DNA from: Planktothricoides raciborskii GIHE-MW2
GTDB lineage: Bacteria > Cyanobacteriota > Cyanobacteriia > Cyanobacteriales > Laspinemataceae
DNA length: 64,000 nucleotides
Assembly: GCF_040564635.1 (NCBI RefSeq)
Contig: NZ_CP159837.1
Location: forward strand, 1,615,001-1,679,000
Direction of reading: 5' to 3'
In this document: piece by piece, positions 33,526 through 42,665 of the stretch
Numbering within the stretch: position 1 is the first letter of the stretch
Layout of the letters: the number at the start of each line of letters is the position of its first letter
Program-made: the position numbers and the translations under genes
The notes under the pieces: model-generated
What the model was told of the DNA's origin: nothing
The model's input: only the letters and a program-made list of their open reading frames with translations
Database searches by the model: none

Positions 33526-33619
33526 ATCATCAATTAAATCATCAATTAAATCATCAACTAAATCATCAACTAAATCATCAACTAAATCATCAACTAAATC
33601 ATCAACTAAATCATCAACT
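33524..33619 (+). repeat. Eight tandem copies of a 12 bp unit (aaatcatcaact)
   Basis: The units run from the pth stop codon to 6 bp before the GTG start of the next gene, and the first two differ by one base (aatt). The array replaces nearly the whole spacer between the genes and removes any ribosome binding site there. Confidence 0.95.
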
Positions 33620-33625
33620 AAATCG

Positions 33626-33889
33626 GTGAGTGACAAGCATTTACCCAAAACTACTGCTCATGTACGGGTGACTCAGCATTCTTGGCAAAAAGGAACTCTG
33701 GAAGGAGAAGTCATTGCCGGTCAATTTGTTTGGCAATTTAAATGGAGTTTTCGCCAGGGAAAACTGGCGATCGCTCCTTCCCGGGGACGGGCTTTAATTC
33801 AAGAACCTCTCGGCAGATTTTTGGAAAAATGTGATTATCAACTAGAACCGGGTGGAGACTATTTCTTTACCATTAAAGCCCAAATTTAG
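33626..33889 (+). CDS. Small cyanobacterial protein, DUF3146-like
   Basis: An 87-residue protein: KHLPKTTAHVRVTQHSWQKGTLEGEVIAGQFVWQFKW, then GKLAIAPSRGRALIQEPLGRFLE, then YQLEPGGDYFFTIKA. The pattern matches my memory of DUF3146, a cyanobacterial family with no known function often next to pth. It starts with GTG at 33626 directly after the 12 bp tandem array, with no visible ribosome binding site, so translation may depend on ribosomes coming from pth. Confidence 0.78.
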   Translation: MSDKHLPKTTAHVRVTQHSWQKGTLEGEVIAGQFVWQFKWSFRQGKLAIAPSRGRALIQEPLGRFLEKCDYQLEPGGDYFFTIKAQI

Positions 33890-33949
33890 ATTAGCTTTAG
33901 ATTAGCTTTAGATTAGCTTTACAGCAATTTTCTATTGAATCTACCACAA

Positions 33950-34055
33950 ATATCTGTAGGGGCGAAGCATGACCGCAGATATCTTTTTGCTTAGAATATT
34001 AATTTGATTACGGTCATGCTTCGCCCTACGGTGGTTCAGTAATCTGAAAAACGCT
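33950..34055. repeat. Dispersed ggggcgaagcatgaccgc repeat pair
   Basis: tgtaggggcgaagcatgaccgcag (about 33955) is answered by ggtcatgcttcgccctac (about 34013), giving an imperfect long palindrome of the type also present around 21515-21715. Confidence 0.75.
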
Positions 34056-34066
34056 TGAGGTTAGCT

Positions 34067-34498
34067 TTAGGTATTACCTGGAGCATTAATTTTTGCCAAA
34101 TATCTTTCAATCAGAATAATCGCCACAATATCGTCCACAGGTCGAGGCGGTTGTCTCATCCCTTGGGGAATTAGCCATTGCAGACCTTTAGGCGGATACA
34201 TTTGCCAATAGCGATCGCGGGCTTCCAGACTACTATATCGCTCATCAATCATCGCAATTTGCTCTGTAGACCAGCCGGATTTTTCTAACTCTTTAATCCA
34301 CTTTTTCGCCGTAGTTTGATCGCCAATAATCAGTTTTTCCACCGGAAACTGTTTCGCGAGACTAAAAATAGTCGCGATCGCTTCACCAGATGGCACCACC
34401 TGATGAAATAGCAGAGTTTGATCTGACTTCATCACCGCAATGCCACATTTATCTTTTCCTGGATCAAAACCTAAAAAAGTAATTGAATAGTAATTCAT
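34067..34498 (-). CDS. RuvC/RNase H-fold nuclease-like protein
   Basis: A 143-residue protein: ITFLGFDPGKDKCGIAVM is a RuvC/YqgF-type first strand with the catalytic Asp, KLIIGDQTTAKKW carries the second strand, IAMIDERYSSLEARDRYW the conserved Glu, and RPVDDIVAIILIERYL the last acidic pair. This RNase H-like fold includes resolvases and pre-16S rRNA nucleases; substrate unknown. ATG at 34498 is chosen, because further upstream the frame runs through purine-rich repeats. It lies downstream of the DUF3084 gene on the same strand; I recall this adjacency from other cyanobacteria. Confidence 0.78.
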   Translation of the reverse strand: MNYYSITFLGFDPGKDKCGIAVMKSDQTLLFHQVVPSGEAIATIFSLAKQFPVEKLIIGDQTTAKKWIKELEKSGWSTEQIAMIDERYSSLEARDRYWQMYPPKGLQWLIPQGMRQPPRPVDDIVAIILIERYLAKINAPGNT

Positions 34499-34825
34499 GG
34501 ATATTTTCTCATACAGGGAATAGGTTGTGGGGAGCGGGGGAGCGGATGGTGCGGGGGAGCAGAGAGGCCCGCCATCGGCAGAGGAGCGGGGGAGCAGAGG
34601 GGAGAGTGAATAGTGAAAGGGAGGAAAGAGGATGCATAGGAAAGAGGATGCATAGGAAAGAGGAAAGAGGATGCATAGGAAAGATATTCTCTCCTCTCTT
34701 TTCTCTCCTCTCTTTTCTCTCTTGGCCATTCGCCCCTACGACTTTCCCCAACCAACAACCAAAGAATCCCTACCCAACCACCAACAACCAAAGAATCCCT
34801 ACCGAACAACCACCAACCAACAAAA
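34499..34825. repeat. Purine-rich and CAAC repeats, 327 bp
   Basis: Units of gggggagc (34528-34600, with a gcccgccatcggca motif that is found translated at 55588), four aaagaggatgcatagg units (about 34625-34684), a ctctcctctcttttctct pyrimidine tract and CAAC/aaagaatccctacc units follow one another. Long frames on the minus strand arise only from these tracts. Confidence 0.8.
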
Positions 34826-36493
34826 CTAATTATTCAACATAATTTGCCCGTCTTGCACCACCACTAAATTAATTTTTAGGGGGCCGGAAGTATAAGTCAC
34901 ATCTGAAACAATTGCCTGCACAATCACTTCTTGATTATACTGCTTTAATTGCTCAATAAATTCCAACAAAGTCAAACGACCTTCAGCAATTTGGATCGGC
35001 TCACCTAACATTCCCGCACGACGGGCTCTAAAACTCGCCGATGCCAGCAACAAATCAAGGCGTTGTCGCAATTCTGCATCGGTCATCGTTGCTGGAGACA
35101 CAGAAGTTCCCGCCAAAATTTCCCCGCGAAAAAAAACAATTTTATTCACCGCTGCATCGGCGAACACTTGCACAATCTTTTCCCCAACCAAATAGTTAGC
35201 GGCAGACATAATTCTCACCACATAAGGTTGGCCATTATTAATTTGTTCCACCAGGCGTTCAAATTCCGTGGCGGTAATTTGTACCACTTGTTCTTGTGCA
35301 ACATTTGTCCCCGGACGGATGCGTTGAATAGCAGCTAAATTCGCTTCCCGCAACAGTTCTTCAGCCGCTTGACGCGCCCCTAATGGTTGGAGAACCCGCA
35401 CCACCCCAGAAGCCAAAACTTGATTTCTTAAAATCGCAAAGTTGCCCTCGCGTAAAAATTGAAAATTTTGTTCTAAGTTTTGAATATCTTTTTCTAAAAA
35501 AGCTTGCTGCCTTTCCAGTTCTTTCAGCCGATTTTCTCGTTCCGCAATCACTCGATCTCTTTGGGCAATCTCTGCCTGTCTTAGATCAATTTGTTGCTGT
35601 TGTTCCGTAAGTTCTTGTTTTTGTTGGTCAATTTGAGCCGTTTGTTGGTCAATTTGACTTTGTTTGGCCATAATTTGAGCCGTTTGTTGGTCAATTTGAC
35701 TTTGCTTGGCCATAATTTGAGCCGTTTGTTGGTCAATTTGACTTTGTTTGGCCATAATTTGACTTTCCTGTTCGGCAATTTGACGCTTTTGTTGGGTAAT
35801 TTCTTGATCGCGTTTTTGAATCTCCGCTTCACGTTGGGCAATTTCTTGGTCTCTCTGGGCAATTTGCAATTGCACTTCTTCTTTTTGTCGCAGTAACTCT
35901 TGCTGTTCTCTTTGGAGTTTTTGAATTTCCCGACGCAAGTTTTGGGCTTGCTCAGAAAAAGTTGCCAACTGACTTTGCGCCCGCTGATACTGAGATTCAA
36001 TCAGACCGAGTTGCGTCTTAGCCCGTTGAAAATCAGTTTCAACTTGGCTAAGTTTACTTTCGGCTTGATTCAGTTTCACCGCTGTTTCACTTTGCCGATT
36101 AATGGCTTGCTGTAGATACTGGTTAATGGCATCTAATTTTTTTTGGGCTTGGGTTTGTTCCTTTTGGGCTTGAGCCAATTGTTGCTCTACTTGAGTTTTT
36201 TGTAGAGTCACTTCGGTAAGCTCTTGACGGGCTTGACGTAATTCTCTGAGTTTTTCATCAAGTTGGAAAATTCCCACCCGTAAAGATTTACTCGTGGCAA
36301 ACAGAATTCCCAACGTCGATGCGGAAATAATGGTGCCGGTAATAATGGTGACAACGGTGGCGGTTTGTTTCGGTCGAAGATTAAATAAACTGAGTCTGGC
36401 TTTACCGACTTTCGTCCCCAGGCGATCGCCCAGGGTTGCCAGTAAGCCACCTAAGACCAAAATGGCCAGAATCAAAATATAGGCACTGGTCAT
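34826..36493 (-). CDS. DUF3084 membrane-anchored coiled-coil protein
   Basis: A 555-residue protein. Two N-terminal hydrophobic segments (about 3-21 and 47-67) flank a short basic loop (RLGTKVGKARLSLFNLRPKQTA); a long Gln/Glu-rich coiled coil spans about 75-345; the C-terminal domain (about 345-555) has VRVLQPLGARQAAEELLREAN and LLEFIEQLKQYNQEVIVQAIVSD. This is the layout of cyanobacterial DUF3084 proteins, of unknown function. The coiled coil holds three near-identical 14-residue units (AKQSQIDQQTAQIM), 42 bp repeats at about 35640-35760. It is followed on the same strand by the RuvC-like gene. Confidence 0.85.
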   Translation of the reverse strand: MTSAYILILAILVLGGLLATLGDRLGTKVGKARLSLFNLRPKQTATVVTIITGTIISASTLGILFATSKSLRVGIFQLDEKLRELRQARQELTEVTLQKTQVEQQLAQAQKEQTQAQKKLDAINQYLQQAINRQSETAVKLNQAESKLSQVETDFQRAKTQLGLIESQYQRAQSQLATFSEQAQNLRREIQKLQREQQELLRQKEEVQLQIAQRDQEIAQREAEIQKRDQEITQQKRQIAEQESQIMAKQSQIDQQTAQIMAKQSQIDQQTAQIMAKQSQIDQQTAQIDQQKQELTEQQQQIDLRQAEIAQRDRVIAERENRLKELERQQAFLEKDIQNLEQNFQFLREGNFAILRNQVLASGVVRVLQPLGARQAAEELLREANLAAIQRIRPGTNVAQEQVVQITATEFERLVEQINNGQPYVVRIMSAANYLVGEKIVQVFADAAVNKIVFFRGEILAGTSVSPATMTDAELRQRLDLLLASASFRARRAGMLGEPIQIAEGRLTLLEFIEQLKQYNQEVIVQAIVSDVTYTSGPLKINLVVVQDGQIMLNN

Positions 36494-36661
36494 TACTCGT
36501 TGGTCGTTAATTTTTACTTTGATTACTTTTAAGGGGCGGTTGATTGACAGGCTGATTTACGGCTGGTCGTAGGTACGCGAAATGGCAAATGAGCTTGGGT
36601 TTGGCATTGATTAGCCCAGATAATCAACAATGAGTCAATCGCTGAATTGATTACTTCCGCA

Positions 36662-37339
36662 TCAAGTAAATTGCTGACTTAAGGCCACCGGCTTGTGAAC
36701 GGTGATTTTTTTCTTGTGAATGGAGATCATTTGATCCTCTCGCAATTCCCCCAAGAGTCGGGTGACAGTGACTCTGGTGGAACCGATCGCCTCAGCGATC
36801 GCCTGATGGGACAGTTTCAAATCAATCGTAATCCCATCTGCGGTCGGTACGCCGAAATCCCGACAGAGAATTAACAGAAAACTCACCAACCGCGACCCCA
36901 TATCTCGGTGTGCCAGGGTTTCAATCATCATCTCTGTTTGCAAAATCCGCGATGACAAGCCCCGTAACATCAGCATCGACAGTTCTGGGTCATTTTTCAG
37001 GGCTTTTTCCACTTGTTCAATAGGCACCGAGAGCAACTCCACGGGGGTAAAAGCCACCGCATGATAAAACCTGTCTGAACGATTACCTGTAATCAGCGAC
37101 AGCACACCAAACACACTGTTTTCCCGCAGCAGTGCGACGGTGATTTCCTCTCCAGCTTCGTACACTCTGGAGAGTTTGACGGCTCCTTTGAGGAGAAAAT
37201 ACACCCGTTCAGCAGGATCCCCGGGGAAAAAAATCGTTTTGCCGCGATCAAAATTCTCGACGGCGGGTGGAAATGTCCCGGTTCCCATCTGACGAAATAC
37301 AGCTTCTAGGGGTCTATCTTGAGTCATTACCATGTCCAA
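36662..37339 (-). CDS. ntcA: Global nitrogen regulator NtcA
   Basis: A 225-residue CRP-family activator that binds 2-oxoglutarate (with PipX as co-activator) and GTA-N8-TAC sites to control nitrogen assimilation genes. Seen: [15 protein letters not shown] start, cyclic-nucleotide-like effector domain with [23 protein letters not shown], the dimerisation helix [29 protein letters not shown], and the [28 protein letters not shown]. The start may be any of Met1, Met3 or Met5. The upstream region contains a partial direct repeat gtcggagtt(c/t)a (37385 and 37411). It is upstream of, and in line with, the DUF3084 gene. Confidence 0.97.
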   Translation of the reverse strand: MDMVMTQDRPLEAVFRQMGTGTFPPAVENFDRGKTIFFPGDPAERVYFLLKGAVKLSRVYEAGEEITVALLRENSVFGVLSLITGNRSDRFYHAVAFTPVELLSVPIEQVEKALKNDPELSMLMLRGLSSRILQTEMMIETLAHRDMGSRLVSFLLILCRDFGVPTADGITIDLKLSHQAIAEAIGSTRVTVTRLLGELREDQMISIHKKKITVHKPVALSQQFT

Positions 37340-37848
37340 TAGTCTATTAGGGGCCGAGTCAACTCTGCTGCAGATCTGTTTCTGTCGGAGTTCAGGAAGG
37401 GTTCAACTGTCGGAGTTTAGAGAATGTTATGTTTACAAAACTTAAACTTACAGTCAGTTGTTTTTGTCTCCCGATATACACAATTAAGCCGAGAGCGGCG
37501 ATCTAAAAAAATCCCTAGGGGAAAGCGATCGGGCAACAAGGGTCGGCGAATTCTCTGAGCAAATTGCCCATCTGTGTGGTACTCAGTAGCACTCAGTGGT
37601 ACTCAGTGGTACTCAGTGGGAAATTCCCCTGGCTAATCTAAGTAAATTTACACAAAGGAATTTAACACAATTAGGCGGAGATGGGATTTCACGCATCCGT
37701 AAATCCACTCTGGTCTATTTCACACTTAAAGAAATAGCACAATTGAGGCCAATTCGGGGTAAACTTGCCCAATTACAGGGATATTAAGCGCTGTCCGCTT
37801 CCCTTGGGAAGCGATCGATCGCGCACCTTAGATATAGAATATATGCTC
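37340..37848. other. Intergenic between divergent ntcA and fabI, about 510 bp
   Basis: It holds a near-ntcA direct repeat (37385-37418), a tandem array of (t)actcagtgg (37579-37619) with an NtcA-type promoter layout, and A/T-rich sequence up to fabI. Open frames here are short and without protein character. Confidence 0.5.
37599..37639 (+). promoter_or_regulatory. Candidate NtcA-activated promoter upstream of fabI
   Basis: gta-ctcagtgg-tac (37599-37612) is an exact GTA-N8-TAC, followed after 21 nt by taatct (37634-37639), a fit to the TA-N3-T -10 box. This is the spacing of class II NtcA-activated promoters. The site arises from a tandem repeat (ggtactcagt), so chance is possible. It faces fabI, about 205 bp before its start codon. 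Confidence 0.5.
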
Positions 37849-38625
37849 ATGCTAGATTTAACCGGAAAAAATGCCCTCGTTACAGGAATTGCTAACAATC
37901 GCTCCATAGCTTGGGGCATTGCACAACAGCTTCACCAAGCTGGCGCAAATATTGGGGTCACATACCTGCCTGACGACAAAGGTCGCTTTGAAAAGAAAGT
38001 CCAGGAACTCGTCGCACCACTCAACCCCACTATCTTTGAACCCTTAAATGTTCAAGATGACCAGCAAGTTCAGTCTACCTTTGAAGTCATCAAAGACAAA
38101 TGGGGCAAGCTGGACATCCTGATTCACTGTCTAGCTTTTGCAGGCAAAGATGAACTCAGCGGGGATTTTAGCAATACCACCCGTGAAGGATTTACTCGTG
38201 CCTTGGATATTAGCGCCTATTCATTGGTCAATCTCAGTGCAGCGGCGAAACCCTTAATGACCGAAGGAGGCGCGATCGTCACCTTATCCTATCTCGGTGG
38301 CGTGCGCGTCATACCCAACTACAACGTTATGGGAGTTGCCAAAGCTGCCCTAGAAATGAACGTGCGTTATTTAGCTGCCGAACTCGGCCCATCAAATATT
38401 CGCGTCAATGCGATTTCTGCAGGCCCCATTCGCACCCTAGCTTCTTCTGCGGTCGGTGGCATTTTAGATATGATGCACCATGTGGAAAAAATCGCCCCGT
38501 TGCGGCGAAATGTCTCCCAAGAAGAAGTGGGAAATACGGCGGCTTTTCTCTGTAGTGACTTGTCCAGTGGCATCACCGGCCAAGTGATTTATGTAGACTC
38601 TGGCTACAACATTATGGGAATGTAA
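37849..38625 (+). CDS. fabI: Enoyl-[acyl-carrier-protein] reductase (NADH)
   Basis: A 258-residue short-chain dehydrogenase-type FabI, reducing enoyl-ACP in the last step of each fatty acid elongation cycle. Seen: LTGKNALVTGIANNRSIAWGIA cofactor-binding start, NVQDDQQVQ, the LIHCLAFAGKDELSG segment, and the active-site LSYLGGVRVIPNYNVMGVAKAALE with Tyr-x9-Tyr-x6-Lys. RVNAISAGPIRTLASS follows. ATG at 37849 gives the usual MLDLTGKNA start; ATG at 37843 is 2 codons upstream and also possible. The gene ends at an agaaaccggg hairpin that probably terminates it. Confidence 0.96.
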   Translation: MLDLTGKNALVTGIANNRSIAWGIAQQLHQAGANIGVTYLPDDKGRFEKKVQELVAPLNPTIFEPLNVQDDQQVQSTFEVIKDKWGKLDILIHCLAFAGKDELSGDFSNTTREGFTRALDISAYSLVNLSAAAKPLMTEGGAIVTLSYLGGVRVIPNYNVMGVAKAALEMNVRYLAAELGPSNIRVNAISAGPIRTLASSAVGGILDMMHHVEKIAPLRRNVSQEEVGNTAAFLCSDLSSGITGQVIYVDSGYNIMGM

Positions 38626-39041
38626 TCAAAAACCCGGTTTCTTGAAGAAACCGGGTTTCTTTTCTGGCAGAAACCCGGTTTCTTCAAGAGATATTGGTCG
38701 GTTCGATCCGGGATTGTAGGGGCGGCGTTGCATTCCCGCAGAAGTTCTATGGTTAGAAGCGTAAATTTTTTACGGGAATGCTTCGCCCCCGCTAATCAGA
38801 AAAACGCTGTAACTTCTTAACTCTCAGAAGCTTTATGATAGAAATCCGGTTTCTTGAAGCAACCCGGTTTCTAATCTCGCTCGCGATCGCCCGTGGTTTG
38901 GTTTTACCTCTTGCCCTAAAAAATTCCCGTTTTTCCGAAATAGCCAAAACGGGGATTGAAGTTGTGGTCTGATTGAAGTTGTGGAGAGATAGGCGATCGC
39001 TCAAAGGCAGCATTTTTCAGAAAACTTAGCAGGAGCATATC
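38626..39041. repeat. fabI terminator-like repeat hairpin and dispersed repeats
   Basis: aaacccggtttctt (38631-38644) pairs with aagaaaccgggttt (38644-38657) and is followed by cttttc, a good terminator built from the dispersed core. Another core follows at about 38670-38684, and degenerate ones near 38841-38873. ggggcg...gaatgcttcgccccc at 38717-38790 is a further long palindrome. No gene. Confidence 0.75.
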
Positions 39042-39908
39042 ATGGATAAATCTAGTCAATTCCGAACAATTCATCCCAGAAAACATCTCAGTTTTCTCGA
39101 TTCTTTGATGAATCTTTTGATTCTCAGATGGGGCAGGGTAGGTGGGGCAAAATTTGCCCCCATACTGTGGATAATTTTACTCAGTTTATCCCTGGTTGGC
39201 TTTCCTATACTGAGTCATGCTCTCAATGTCAATGATGTCCCAAATCCTAGAAAAGAGTCTAATGGATGGGTCACAGATATGGCCAATATTCTCAGCCAAA
39301 GCACCGAAACTTTACTTAATGAAATGATTTCCCAATTGGAGGCTGATACTGGGGCAGAAATTGCGGTTGTCACCGTATCCACTACGGCACCGGCACCCAG
39401 TCCCAAGGCATTTACTACTGAGCTATTTAATCATTGGGGCATTGGCAAAAAAGGGGTAAACAATGGGGTACTATTTTTAACCTCGATTGGCGATCGCCGC
39501 GTAGAAATTGAAACCGTATCGGGGGTAAAACAAATTATCTCCGATGAACAAGTTGACAATCTCATTAACACCGAAATTATTCCCCAATTTCACGAAAATA
39601 ATTGGGATAGCGGAGTCTTTATAGGAACCCAAGCCTTAGTGAATTTATTAGCAGAAAATCCGCCAGATACAAGCAAATATAATCAAATTAAAATTATGCT
39701 TTTTTTATTAGGAATGTGCCTTTTATTAGGTTTTGGTATTTTCTTTTTGTTTGGCAGTAATAATCCTAATCTCAGGAATTATACAAATTCTGATGACAGC
39801 ATTGATGATGATATTGATGATGTCATCATCAAAAATGGTGGTGATTACGATATGCGAGATTTTGGTGGTGGGAATAGTCATGGTGGCAGTATAGGTGGAG
39901 ATTTTTAA
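39042..39908 (+). CDS. TPM-domain membrane protein
   Basis: A 288-residue protein. A long basic N-terminus and a hydrophobic signal/anchor segment (about 41-60, PILWIILLSLSLVGFPILSH) precede a TPM domain (about 72-205: GWVTDMANILSQSTETLLNEMI, TGAEIAVVTVSTT, LFNHWGIGKKGVNNGVLFLTS, RRVEIETVSGV). A second membrane helix (about 216-236) leads to an Asp-rich, then Gly-rich tail (GGGNSHGGSIGGDF). The domain is found in plant TLP18.3 (PSII repair) and bacterial YgcG proteins. ATG at 39042 has AGGAG 8 nt upstream. The role here is unproven. Confidence 0.88.
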   Translation: MDKSSQFRTIHPRKHLSFLDSLMNLLILRWGRVGGAKFAPILWIILLSLSLVGFPILSHALNVNDVPNPRKESNGWVTDMANILSQSTETLLNEMISQLEADTGAEIAVVTVSTTAPAPSPKAFTTELFNHWGIGKKGVNNGVLFLTSIGDRRVEIETVSGVKQIISDEQVDNLINTEIIPQFHENNWDSGVFIGTQALVNLLAENPPDTSKYNQIKIMLFLLGMCLLLGFGIFFLFGSNNPNLRNYTNSDDSIDDDIDDVIIKNGGDYDMRDFGGGNSHGGSIGGDF

Positions 39909-40729
39909 GGCATATATAGCTATCCGTGCAGGATTTGTGAATGAGATTCCCCTCTCCCATGCATCGATCTCGCCCCCTCGCGGGGGCAGGCGTCGGTTGG
40001 GGGTGAGGGCAAATTTTCGACCTGGTTTTAGGATTGCTATAGCTAAATAAAAAAACATAGAGTAAAATTATTGATAATAAAATTACCAATATTTAACAAA
40101 AATTTACCGGGTTAAATGGCTATTTTTACTTTTTAATTTTGACTGTTTATATTCTGATAATTATAGTTTTGTAGGGTTTATTCTGTGGGTTTGGGATCAT
40201 ACCTGCTTTTGTAAAAAGACTTTTTCTGAATATTTTCTATCTCGTCTCTGCTCTCTCCTCTCTTCTAAAAACCTTCAAGGGCGAAAAATCCGCCCGTACT
40301 TACAAAAGTGAGATGATCCCGTAGGGGGTGGTTGCTCTCAACCTAGGACGAGTGCCTAAGTTCTAGTTATCCTGAGAGATATGCTGAGAGATATGCTGAG
40401 AGATATTGTGTTATCTGTGTATTGTCTTATCTGTGTTATGATAGATGATCGTTCTCAAACCTGATTAATTTTTTCCATGAGTCACCTTTTCTTGCCGGAA
40501 ACTCCTCAATTTAGCTCTAGTCTGCTTGGTTATAATCCATCGTAACTCGACCGAACCCAATTTGGCGATTTTTCTCATGGTTTCTCATCTTTGGTGATCT
40601 GAATCATTACAAAATGACCGAAAAAGATGAATATACATCAGGTCGATGACCGAAATTCAAATATTTGGCTACTATTTGGCTACTATTTGGCTACTATTCA
40701 GCTACTATTCAGCTACAACAAGGATAAAA
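39909..40729. other. Intergenic, about 820 bp, with two tandem arrays
   Basis: A ccctcgcgggggcaggcgtcggttggggg dispersed repeat is at about 39975-40010. Tandem tgagagatatgc units are at 40371-40407, followed by three ttatctgtgtta-like units (to about 40440). An 11 bp array (ctactatttgg/ctactattcag) of five units is at about 40668-40716, directly before the ribosome binding site of the ABC-F gene. An in-frame start at 40646 would translate this array; I prefer 40730. Confidence 0.55.
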
Positions 40730-42427
40730 ATGCTCCGACTCGAACATATTAGTAAAATTTACCCCACTGGGCAAGTCCTCAAAGATGTCAACTGGGAAAT
40801 TAAACCCGGCGATCGCATTGGTTTGGTGGGGGTTAACGGTGCCGGAAAATCCACCCAACTAAAAATTATTGCGGGGCAAATTGAACCCACATCCGGGGAA
40901 ATTATTCGGCCCGCAAGTCTGCGGATCGCCTATTTATCCCAAGAGTTTGAACTGGATTTTCAGCGTACCGTGCGCGAAGAATTTTGGGCAGTTTTTACGG
41001 AAGCGAACGACATTCAAAATCAATTACACCATCTGCAACATGAGATGGAAAACGCCGCCCCAGAAGACTTAGATCCCCTGATTCATAAACTCGATCGCCT
41101 CCACCGTCAATTTGACGCCCTGGACGGCTATGGATTAGAGTCGCAAATTGAGAAAATCTTACCAGAAATGGGATTTACTTCCGAAGACGGCGATCGCCTG
41201 GTCAGTGCCTTTAGTGGGGGCTGGCAAATGCGGATGAATTTGGGCAAAATATTACTGCAAGAACCCGATATTTTGCTCTTAGATGAACCGACCAACCATT
41301 TAGACCTGGAAACTATTGAATGGTTAGAAACCTACCTCAAACAACTAAATACCCCGATTGTAATTGTCTCCCATGACCGGGAATTTTTGGATCGTCTTTG
41401 TACGCAAATTGTAGAAACCGAAAGAGGGGTTTCAACCACTTACCTGGGAAACTATAGTTCATACTTAGAACAAAAAGCCCTCAGCCGGGAAATGCAGCAA
41501 ACTACCTTTGAACGGCAACAGAAAGAACTGGAAAAACAACAACAATTTATTGAGCGTTTCCGGGCGAGTGCCACTCGCAGTACCCAGGCAAAAAGCCGCG
41601 AGAAACAACTGGAAAAAATCGAATTAGTCGAAGCTCCCATTGGCGAGTTAAAAACCTTACACTTTCACTTTAAACCCGCTCCTCGCAGTGGGCTAGAAGT
41701 CGTGACGATTCAAGATTTAACCCATGCTTATGATGAGAAGATTCTGTTCTTAGGGGCAAAGTTAGAAATTAAAAGAGGCGATCGCATTGCCTTCTTAGGC
41801 GCAAATGGCACCGGAAAATCCACCCTTTTACGCTTAATCATGGGCATAGAAACCCCCACGGAGGGAACAGTTGCTTTAGGGAAACATAATGTAATTCCTG
41901 CCTATTTTGAACAAAACCAAGCGGAAGCTTTAGACTTAGAAAAAAACGTCATGGATACCCTCCATGATGAAGTTCCAGACTGGAAAAATGAAGACGTGCG
42001 GACATTATTAGGCCGATTTCTATTTAGTGGCGACACAGTATTTAAAAAAGTCAAAGCTTTAAGTGGAGGGGAAAAAGCCCGCCTTGCCTTGGCGAAAATG
42101 CTCCTCCAACCGGCCAATTTACTCATTCTCGATGAACCGACCAACCATTTAGATATTCCCGCCAAAGAAATGCTAGAAGAAGCATTACAAACTTATGAGG
42201 GAACCGTCTTAATTGTCTCCCACGATCGCTATTTTATTTCCCAAGTCGCCAATAAAATTGTAGAAATTCGGGATGGAGAATTAAGAGTATATGCCGGGGA
42301 TTATCATTATTATTTGGATAAACTAGAAGAAGAACGATTCAAAGTAAAACAGGAAAAAATTGCGGCGGCACAAGCAGCCAAAGCAGCGGCTAAACGATCA
42401 AAAAAACAGGAGAAAAAGAAAAAATGA
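40730..42427 (+). CDS. ABC-F family ATPase
   Basis: A 565-residue soluble protein with two ABC domains and no membrane segment. Domain 1: Walker A GLVGVNGAGKST near 31-42, signature AFSGGWQMR, Walker B DILLLDEPTNHLDL. Linker with a long charged helix (about 245-300, LSREMQQTTFERQQKELEKQQQF). Domain 2: FLGANGTGKST, LSGGEKARLALAKMLL, Walker B and a Lys-rich tail (KRSKKQEKKKK). ABC-F proteins act on the ribosome, some giving antibiotic resistance, others rescuing stalled translation (EttA/Uup type); the class cannot be fixed here. ATG at 40730 has AAGGA upstream and gives the usual MLRLEHISK start. Confidence 0.93.
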   Translation: MLRLEHISKIYPTGQVLKDVNWEIKPGDRIGLVGVNGAGKSTQLKIIAGQIEPTSGEIIRPASLRIAYLSQEFELDFQRTVREEFWAVFTEANDIQNQLHHLQHEMENAAPEDLDPLIHKLDRLHRQFDALDGYGLESQIEKILPEMGFTSEDGDRLVSAFSGGWQMRMNLGKILLQEPDILLLDEPTNHLDLETIEWLETYLKQLNTPIVIVSHDREFLDRLCTQIVETERGVSTTYLGNYSSYLEQKALSREMQQTTFERQQKELEKQQQFIERFRASATRSTQAKSREKQLEKIELVEAPIGELKTLHFHFKPAPRSGLEVVTIQDLTHAYDEKILFLGAKLEIKRGDRIAFLGANGTGKSTLLRLIMGIETPTEGTVALGKHNVIPAYFEQNQAEALDLEKNVMDTLHDEVPDWKNEDVRTLLGRFLFSGDTVFKKVKALSGGEKARLALAKMLLQPANLLILDEPTNHLDIPAKEMLEEALQTYEGTVLIVSHDRYFISQVANKIVEIRDGELRVYAGDYHYYLDKLEEERFKVKQEKIAAAQAAKAAAKRSKKQEKKKK

Positions 42428-42665
42428 TCTTAATATCTTGAAACAGGCTCTTAGCAGAGAGGTTCTGGTGTAGGGTGTAGGGGTCAAACTACCCAGTAGC
42501 TTTCTCTGTGGTTCTCTGTGCCTGAAGTGGTTCATGGTATTAGTGCAGGGTTTAGGGGTCAAACTACCCAGTAGCTTTCTCTGTGATTCTCTGTGCCTGA
42601 AGTGGTTCATTGGTGTAGACTGTAGGGGTTAATCGAAGTACCGAATACCGTCAGCAACTAACCTT
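42428..42665. repeat. Two direct copies of a 58 bp unit
   Basis: taggggtcaaactacccagtagctttctctgtg(g/a)ttctctgtgcctgaagtggttcat occurs at about 42478-42535 and 42551-42609, each preceded by a gtgtaggg- or gtgcaggg-type lead. Confidence 0.85.

Noticed and set aside
33418-33648. Minus-strand frame with repeated LVDD units
   Set aside because: It is the antisense of the 12 bp tandem array and the end of pth.
34495-34842. Open frames across the purine-rich tract on both strands
   Set aside because: They consist of translated simple repeats and lack any family pattern.
38695-38720. ggttcgatcc resembling a tRNA T-loop
   Set aside because: No acceptor, D or anticodon stems can be fitted around it.
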